Origin: Plenodomus lindquistii | Taxonomy: Eukaryota > Ascomycota > Dothideomycetes > Pleosporales > Leptosphaeriaceae | DNA: 64,000 nt | Direction: 5' to 3' | Assembly (NCBI GenBank): GCA_025504975.1 | Contig: JANUWI010000007.1 | Coordinates: 310,001-374,000, forward strand | Shown here: positions 56,986 to 64,000 of the stretch, piece after piece | Layout: the number at the start of each line of letters is the position of its first letter | Position numbering within the stretch: position 1 is the stretch's first letter | Program-made: the position numbers and the translations under genes | Notes under the pieces: model-generated | What the model saw: only the letters and a program-made list of their open reading frames with translations | Database searches by the model: none | Told to the model about the DNA's origin: nothing

Positions 56986-58472
56986 GGCTAATGGGGAGCT
57001 AAGGTTACTCGGACGCTGAGCTCACATGTACCACAAAGCGACAAAAAAAGCTCTCAGTTAAGGCGTGGAACTCGGTGGTGGTATAATTGTCTCGCGGAAC
57101 GGCGTGAAGAAGCAAACATCAACAGTCAGCGACTGTGAGCTACTCACTCAGTCGCAGAATTAAGTAATGCAAGGCGTTGTCGATGAAGCCATGTAGACAA
57201 GAGATACTTTCAGGTAGGTTGCTGAAAGCAGGTGTGATGCTAAACTCTAATTACCTTTGAATTCTAGAGTGCCCAGGCGAATGGAAGGTGACAGCATGTT
57301 CAGCAAGGAGGCAAGGAAGGGCCAGCGGGTCCATTGAGCAGAGGATTTGCTCAGACGAGCTGTCAAGCATTACTGACAGCATGGGGTCTGGTCATGTCCA
57401 GTTCAGGGTTCCACAAGCGGCTTACGCGACGGCAAGCGTTGTCGTGCAGTGGAGATACTGCATTTGTACAAGAGCAGCTGGTGTTGCCCGGGATGGTGGC
57501 TGCTGGTCCGTGCAAGAGGGCTTGGTCCAAGCGAGTCAGGGAGGTCGTGGGGCTAGTTGGGTGTCGTCAGGAACAGCCGGGGACAGCGACATGACTGGCG
57601 AGACATCGATCTACATTACGTGCTTGTCCCGCGTGAATTCTTGCGATGAAACAGCCAATGCTGTAAACCTTAATACACGCCCTTGTTGAACCGTCGCCCG
57701 TCCTGTGGACATCATCGCGATGCGTAGCCCCGAGCTTGCATTGTTGATTAAAATTGGGAAGTGAGCTGTGTTCTTAGAGAGCCCAAAATATCAGGGAGTT
57801 GCCATTCGATCCTCTTCTTGAGGTTACTGACGAAGAACCAAATGTTGAATTCCACATGGTTCGCGGCGTCCGTCAAAAAAGTTGTAGTACGACCGCCTGC
57901 AAGACAACCTTGATTGTCGCGAAACCTTACAAATCATCGCACGAGACAGCCAGCCAGCCACAGAGAAGGGAGGGCTGCCGAACAGAGGGACCGATACGCT
58001 AACCGCTTGGATCTACGGCTGCTAAACCCAAGGTGATAATTTGCTTCTTATGACATCCTCCACGTGTGAGGTCGTACACTCCCGATGTTTTAACCCAGTA
58101 GGCGCTGATGCAAAAGTCACAGGGCACCTGGCGTCCCGCGCGATCTACATTGGGACACGACATTGCTGCCGTAGGGTTGTCCTGTGTTGGTCTCGGTGGA
58201 TACCCAAAGCCTTGTCCCTTAGATTCGTAGCGCCATTGTCAGGGTGCGACAGCCTTGGTTGCTCAGATGCTGCATCGAAGTACCTTTGCGCCACCATCAA
58301 TGACTACGGTAACCATTTACCCGGATCCCTGGTATGTGCCTGGCTACCGCTGTGTCTCGTGAATCCAAACCCATGGTACTTGTTCGGCGTCTCGCTCGTT
58401 CTCCCCCAGAACCACTGGACCTCAGTCCTCTTCGCCATACGGATTAATTGAGATCATAAATTGCCGCTCACT
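56986..58472. promoter_or_regulatory. Divergent region between azgA and the methyltransferase-like gene
   Basis: 1.5 kb holding both promoters. Frames at 57288-57689 and 58041-58451 show no motif and are not called. Nothing repetitive is seen. Confidence 0.45.
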
Positions 58473-60435
58473 ATGTTCACAGCCGACCTGAGCTGGGCGG
58501 ACTCTGGGACAGAAAAAGTGGGGGAACGTAGAGAGCGGAAAGCAAGAGAGCGGACCACACCGACGGCCTCGATCAACACATCGAACAGCTCCAGAGGCTC
58601 CACGAGCGCAGATCGGGAGCTTTGGTGGACCTCGGGGCTGAGAAAGGCGAAGGAACTGAAACCAAAGTTATCGGTAATGCGGCCAAAGACCGGTCACAGT
58701 GCGACTTCCGAAGATACAGCGCCGAGGACCAAAAGTCGGTCACAATCCATGGTGGTTTCTGGACCGGTAGACCAGAATTTGCAGCCAGGTTGGACGTGCC
58801 CAAGCAGAACCCCATTAGAACCACCACGTCAAGAATCTCCGGAGTCTGAGGTACCGGAGTTAGAAGGCGATACATCCTCGCGACATACCAACTCGACCGA
58901 GCCACACCAGTATTGTAGGTTCATAGCTCCGAACCCAAATATGACCTGTAAAGCTAATGAAGTGAACAGATGATGCAAGATTCGAGGTGAAGACCCCCTT
59001 GACTGTTAGAAATATCGATGACTCGTATCAAGGTTATCACATTAGCCCAACATCTGTAATTCCACAAGGTATTCCACCAGGTTCGGTTGCTACCGACCGC
59101 GACAGCTATGTCGATACATCAGATCCAAGAGTCGTGAGATATAGCAAAGGGCAAGTGAATGTGGTGTCTGAGCGAATCTTCGCTAACCGGTTACAGTATA
59201 CCGCAGCAAGTGACAATAGAGGGAGCTGCAAGCGTAGAGACACTGCATCTGCGCAATTCGGAAGACGTCAACAAGAGTGTGACTTCTGAAAACCCCGGAT
59301 CGATCTCGAAAGGCTCTGACCGGCCGCTATCGCAATGGGATTCCCTCTCACCACGTGGTATTCCTACCGGATTGCGTATGCGGCCAGAATCTGCTGTGAA
59401 GGCAGCTCCAGCTCAGAAAAGTACGCTCGAGCCTAACCGGTTTCAACGTTTCATCCTTCGGATGGAAAGCGCGAGTTCGAAAATCGTTCTCGACCGATTA
59501 AAGGAAGACTGGTCCACCAGCGGAGAGATCGATGAAGAGGTAAGCTTGTTCACCGACCAGTTTTCAGTGCTTCGCTAACCGGCTCATTAGTTGGTCTTGG
59601 AGAAACAACTTTGGCTCCTCACAGGGTTTCGGATGCAAGGTTCTGGCAACCGCCAGATGGCTCCGAGACCACAGTGCGACACAGGAAGGGTCCTGGAGCT
59701 ATACGGGAACCTCTGTAAGTACCTGTTGTGTTGCAAAGAGTGCTGCAGTGCACCGTCTAACAGCCAATGTCAGCTGAGGTCCACCAACTGTCGGCTCTGC
59801 ATCCAACCCAATCAGTTCACTTTCTCACCACACAAAGAAAGCGGCCAGGCGCACTTCCTAGCAACGTGTCGTACCTTACAGTACGCGAACATGGCGCCGT
59901 GCCATTGCCTTACCCTGAAGAATTCTTCTCACATATAAGAGCACCTACTCTACCATCGCTTGTCCCTTCGGCAAAGATACCGGAGTTGTTCCGCGAATGC
60001 TTCAAGCTTCTCGCCCCCGGAGGTCTTCTGGAACTTCGTGTTATGGACGCTGCCCCGTTGCGCAACGTTGCCGGCCCACTAATGCGAATGTGGATTGAAG
60101 ACAGGCTGTCGATAAATCTGGAAAGACTCTTCCGTTGTTCGAAGCCCTGCATGCTGGTACCGCACTGGCTAGCAGATGTCGGCTTCGACGTAGTGTCCAT
60201 GGAGGGTGATGAAAGTGTGAAGTTACCGTGCGTATTCGACGCAAAGTCATCAGATGTCAATCACGAACTGTCGACAATTGTGGGTCAGAGCTTGTGGAAA
60301 GACGTCTGGGGCGCATTCGTTGACGATATACCGGGCGAACCTAAGTGGTTCTGGGAAGACGAGGATATTGTCAGAGAGTGTCGCCAACGTCGGACGGTGT
60401 TTGAGTGTAAGACGATTATGGCATATAGGAGATGA
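58473..60435 (+). CDS. SAM-dependent methyltransferase-like protein with disordered N-terminus
   Basis: Five exons are predicted: 58473-58914, 58970-59150, 59197-59539, 59591-59714 and 59774-60435. Introns are 55, 46 (GC donor), 51 and 59 nt, and give 583 residues. Residues 1-290 are Ser/Pro/Thr/Arg-rich and disordered. The C-terminal half carries RVLELYGNLSEVHQL in the position of the SAM-binding strand, though the glycine-rich motif is degenerate. FRECFKLLAPGGLLELRVMD follows, the post-motif III signature of class I methyltransferases. A long C-terminal region (LVPHWLADVGF and onward) is shared with fungal members of unknown substrate. Because the glycine loop is eroded, catalysis is uncertain. 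Exons 4 and 5 are secure; exons 1-3 rest on splice consensus. Confidence 0.65.
59151..59196 (+). other. Probable GC-AG intron in the methyltransferase-like gene
   Basis: The donor is GG|GCAAGTG, the branch GCTAACC and the acceptor GGTTACAG, 46 nt in all. Removal joins AAA GG to T ATA and keeps the frame into QQVTIEGAASVE. A GT donor 19 nt upstream (GTGAGA) has the wrong phase. Confidence 0.6.
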
Positions 60436-60995
60436 GCATGATGAGCTCGAGACTGGGGTCTGCGCCGTCGTCAAATCACGGTGAGGCTGCTGCGCCAAGG
60501 AAGGACGATGGTGGGATTGTTGACGCTTGCATTCGCTTTTGATACCCGGCGTGCATGTTGCCGTCACGATTGCTTTTAGTGAACTAGATCTTAATGCCAC
60601 ACCTCGAGGATTGAGGATTGAAAGATTGGCGAGCACATTGTGAGATGATGTCTGGTCAACGAGTGCTCTTTCCATCTCCCACCACCGCTAGCGCAAATAG
60701 CACGTGATAGCTACCTGTCTTGCTTCCAAAAGTTTCCGGTCTCGTTCGAGCTTCTTACACATCTCGCACATCCAAACAGTCAACCGTTCGCTCCGTCTCG
60801 TCATGCATCACGGCCGGCGTCCGTGCGACGTCGCACGTTTCAGCTGCACTTTCGGTAATGGTTGCCGCTGAGGGAAGCCATCCTGAATCCTGCCAGACCG
60901 CTCTCACAACACACAACTGCGACACCATTCGGAGATTCACCGTGAACGTCCCTGGAAATACTACGCTGTACACATAGGCGCCCTCTAGCCCTGCA
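60436..60995. other. Intergenic, promoter of the AhpC/TSA-type gene
   Basis: No additional gene is recognised. Short frames on both strands lack motifs. Confidence 0.45.
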
Positions 60996-61810
60996 ATGTT
61001 TAGTAAATTTGGGACAAAGATCGCGCTGCAAAGAGCTGGATTGGGAAACATCACTCTCCCTAAAACAGACAACCTGTTTGGCAACGGCAACACAAAAAGC
61101 GCATCCACAAACGATACTGAAGGTGGTAACGGCGGTTTCGCCAATCCCTTCGCAAACGTCCAATGGGGTGTACCAAAGGCCCTTGCTTCATGGTCGACAC
61201 CTGCAGCACCCCAAAGTCCACTTCGGGAGCCGCCGATCATTGGTGAGAGAGCGCAGTCAAATTCGAAGCTCAAATTTCCTGCAGTGGATGGGCGAGCGTG
61301 TGTGGTGCTGTTTTTGAGGTTCACTGGTTGTCCCTGTGAGTAAAGCGCTCCGCGTGGATGCGTATTGAACGGTGTTGGGCTAACGGCCGAACAGTTACAG
61401 AGAAGCTCTTCCTCGACCTCCGTAGCCTTGCGAACCGACACACCGCCATCCACTTCATCGCTGTATCGCACTGCACACCACAAGCAACAGAAGATTGGGT
61501 TCGCAAACTGGGTGGAGCCTGGAACATCGACGTTATAGTGGATCAGACACGAGAACTATACGCACTATGGGGACTAGGCATATCGAACTGGGGGCATGTG
61601 CTGAATCCTCGAAACGGGTACAACCAGTATATGCTGGGCAAGAAAGAAGGCGTGTGGGGACAGCCGGGGGTCGGAGAAGGAGGATGCAGGTGGCAAGTTG
61701 GAGGCGCATATGCTATTGACGAACGGGGAGTCGTGAAGTGGGGTGGGCCCATGAAGAGCGTTGACGATGCTATAGCGTTCGAGGACGGCGTCAAAGCCCT
61801 GGGATATTGA
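60996..61810 (+). CDS. Thioredoxin-fold AhpC/TSA-type protein (peroxiredoxin-like)
   Basis: Two exons (60996-61335, 61395-61810) around a 59-nt intron (GTGAGT, branch GGGCTAACG, acceptor AACAG) give 251 residues. The splice creates LRFTGCPFTEKLFLDLRSL, where GCPF is the reduced, single-Cys version of the CxxC active site in the AhpC-TSA_2 group of thioredoxin-fold proteins. FIAVSHCTP and VIVDQTRELYALWGLG follow in family order. The end reads GAYAIDERGVVKW, as in redoxin folds. A thiol-dependent antioxidant role is plausible from the fold. The 80-residue N-terminal extension is Asn/Gly-rich and may be a leader or disordered tail. Confidence 0.82.
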
Positions 61811-62070
61811 GACGACATTCTGCTCTCGTCAAACTGGGCCGCATATAAGTGTGGGTCATGTGCTCTGCATATATGCGGAGAGAAGACGGGTCCAGATCAT
61901 GCCATTGGAGAGCAGGAGATCTGCAAGCGAATTTGTCCGCATGTAAGCATTTGGAAACATAGACTGGGTATCATTAATTAACATTCGGAATCGGACTCTA
62001 CGTCATAAGCTTGCTCCCATACGTTGACTAGCAAGCAGGCCAGCACCATGCCAAACAGTCCTCTTTGTGA

Positions 62071-63095
62071 TTACTGAGCTTTCTTCGTCTGCTCTTCTTT
62101 TGGCACGAATCTCTTCCTCACGGCCTTCACCATCTGCGTGAACCAGTAAAAATTCAGAAGACTTAACGCGGTGTTTCCAACCAGATAAACAGAGACTAGC
62201 CACATGGGCAAGTCACCCCTGGTGCAACTGCCAGGCGCTCCGTATCCGCCCTCACTCGCGTTTCCTCCGCACTTGATACTCTCCACCAACGACTCCATCA
62301 AGCCCGGCGACGGTTGCGAAAGCGCTTTATAGATGTCTGAGTAGATCATGATCGACTGGTATGTACCCCATACAATGCGACAGCCGAAGAAGGTGACAAG
62401 CAATGCGATGCCGTTGTAGAGCTGGAGCTTCGAGCCAGTCATGTTCAGTTTATCGCAGAACCAGTGTACGTTGAGAAAGGGCGTAGAAAGTTCGTAGAGG
62501 ACGAAAGAGAGGCCGTAATAGTTTCCAAATGGTTTCTACATGCAGAGTCAGTATCGCTCCATAACCACTATCAGACGTCACTTACAAAGCCGATACAGGT
62601 CACTGCCAGCGCACCGATCGCATGCAGCAAAGAACTTGGACCGGCGATACTTAGATACTGCATGGAGATTTGTAGATCCCAGAGGAAGTATCCGGCTGCG
62701 AATCCTTGAACCATTCCACTCGCTGGGGTATAGCCCCACAGTCTGCCCGTCCAGTCCATCTCGTGTCGCTGTTCGTCTTTGAAGATGACCCATAGCGCGG
62801 CACTATTGATGAAGAGCGCTTGGATCATGGACACCCAATGGATATCCCAGTTGAGTCGCGTGCGCTTGTTGAAGCCAGCATACACCTTAGGACACAGTAA
62901 TCGCGAGACAGCTGGCGAAAGAACATGGAGGACGAGATGGTAGCCGACGAAGCCCAATAGGATTTCGTGTACATGGTATGGAAGGGTGGTCAAGCCCAGC
63001 TTCTCAGCCCAGGGGGTGCTGAGCTGTACAAGCTGCGATGGTGGGGGTAAGGGATCCCGCATGTTGGGCCTGATGATGTTGTATACTAGCGACAT
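62071..63095 (-). CDS. TLC-domain (TRAM/LAG1/CLN8) multi-pass membrane protein
   Basis: Two exons (63095-62586, 62535-62071) with a 50-nt intron (GTAAGT...CATGTAG) give 324 residues. The start is the first ATG after a non-ATG open stretch. About six or seven hydrophobic helices are visible. The central part reads NWDIHWVSMIQALFINS, then GYFLWDLQISMQYL and LHAIGALAVTCIGF. The second exon has YGLSFVLYELSTPFLNVHW, which is the TLC-domain signature order (the H of HA and the E of the ELS block). Fungal homologues are ER or Golgi membrane proteins of the TMEM56-like branch rather than ceramide synthases. A lipid-related role is likely but unproven. Confidence 0.82.
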
Positions 63096-64000
63096 GGTCT
63101 TAGTCTGCAATTCTGCGCAAGATGCGACAAGAGAGGGGAGCAATACACGTTAGACGTCGGATGACATGCTCCGGCTTTATACCAATCTGCTTGGCTGTGG
63201 GCCTTGACTGAACGGGGCAGAGTTTCTCTTGAAGTGTGAGCTGCAGTCGGCCGTAACGTCGCGTGCTTCGGATCTGTCTGCTGCCGCCGGCCACCCAATG
63301 TCTGATCGAAGATGAACATATGCGGGGCTGGCGATCGCTGATGCTGATGCCGATGCCCTGTTGCGCTAGGCGATAGTGCCGGAAGCTTGAGTTGCGCTTG
63401 CGCGTGCACTTGCATCATTCCTCGTCTCTCCCCGTCCTCGACCAACGTTTCAACGTCACGCTTCATCTGCTCTACTCTACATCAACAACACCGACGGCAC
63501 GCCAGCCTCTCTGACTCTCCCCGCATTTCGCCGAGCGCTGTGTAGGTCCCTCCGCGCCCTCCCTCGAGATGGCGTCCCTGGGAGGCATGCCCTTCAGAGA
63601 GACTAACGACGCATGGCGCCCGCAACAGTTCTCCCAGCAGCTGTTGTCGTCGTTCGCAGAGCCCTGAGGCCGGACTCCTGAGCTCCTGAGCTCCTGAGCC
63701 CACCGCAGTGCACTCTTGCCGACTCTCCGACCCTGCTGCCACCGGCGCCGGACAAACCTACCCGCCGACGCGTGTTTGCGACGCGTTGACCGCTCCGGAC
63801 ACCGCCCGACTTTTCTGCCGCTGCCTTCTCGAGCACGTTTGCCGCCCACAGCAAAAACAACATTGCGCCATTGCAGCCTCGACAGCGTGCACACTTTCAC
63901 AATCTGCCAAACAACCGTCGCCCGTCTTGCGAAGGCTCAGAGTTATCCGTCTCCTGGCACAAGCCTCACCACAAGCACGCAACTGTTCCCGCCAAAGTTC
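63096..64000. other. Right-edge non-coding region
   Basis: This lies upstream of the TLC gene. The last 500 nt are C/T- and CA-rich on the + strand, suggesting the leader or promoter of a + strand gene just beyond the edge. The open frames here are Arg/Ser-rich translations of low-complexity DNA. A triplicated 8-mer lies at 63675-63698. Confidence 0.5.
63675..63698. repeat. Three tandem copies of CTCCTGAG
   Basis: Three perfect 8-nt units lie in the right-edge leader-like region. Confidence 0.9.

Noticed and set aside
58041..58451. 136-codon open frame upstream of the methyltransferase-like gene
   Set aside because: It has no motif and ends before the better-supported start at 58473.
1..64000. 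CRISPR arrays, bacterial operons, insertion sequences, biosynthetic core enzymes
   Set aside because: None is seen. Gene structure is eukaryotic throughout, and no transposase or polyketide or peptide synthase motif was found.

Overview
The window is nuclear DNA from a filamentous ascomycete (Pezizomycotina). Dothideomycetes, probably Pleosporales, fit best. The evidence is many short introns (about 45-80 nt) with GTAAGT-type donors and CTAAC branch points, plus orthologues of Ssd1, Cch1, Gle1, AzgA and Rtt107/Brc1. There is no operon structure. Genes lie on both strands, separated by 0.3-2.8 kb of non-coding DNA. The species assignment is inference.

Layout, left half. A C-terminal fragment of a fungal transcription factor enters from the left edge (1-1197, +). 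It is followed by a peroxisomal-type alpha/beta hydrolase ending in SKL (2092-3429, -) and a divergently transcribed six-BRCT Rtt107/Brc1 protein with a GC-AG first intron (3996-6648, +). Next come a decayed APH-type phosphotransferase (7390-7779), a one-pass membrane protein (9377-10102), GLE1 (12068-13774, -) divergent from SSD1 (15672-19937, +), a secreted ferritin-like protein (21538-22621), an MFS transporter (23797-25480), a hypothetical gene (25737-26414, -), a thioredoxin-reductase-like pseudogene (26622-27651, -), and an aquaporin (28261-29778, -) whose second intron only works as a spliceosomal twin intron.

Layout, right half. Three tandem tRNA-like Pol III genes with long inserts occupy 31261-32599 (-), and a fourth copy lies at 48181-48332 (+). 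Between them are a small basic protein (33063-33452, -), the large Cch1 calcium channel (35707-42552, -, nine exons), a frameshifted hypothetical gene (43410-43953) and a PHD-finger protein (44468-47149, +). After the fourth copy come a three-LIM protein (48882-51957, -), an AzgA purine permease (54773-56985, -, nine exons), a methyltransferase-like gene with a second GC-AG intron (58473-60435, +), an AhpC/TSA-type thioredoxin-fold protein (60996-61810, +) and a TLC-domain membrane protein (62071-63095, -).

The protein genes are ordinary housekeeping or family genes and do not form a pathway cluster. The most unusual content is the tRNA-like family. Its four copies share acceptor, anticodon and T stems maintained by compensatory changes, a B box, T-run terminators, a similar 5' flank and 79-120 nt inserts, three of which carry the same hairpin. 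The aquaporin twin intron is the clearest unusual gene-structure feature. All exon boundaries were derived by reading splice consensus and checking frame by hand; no transcript data were available.
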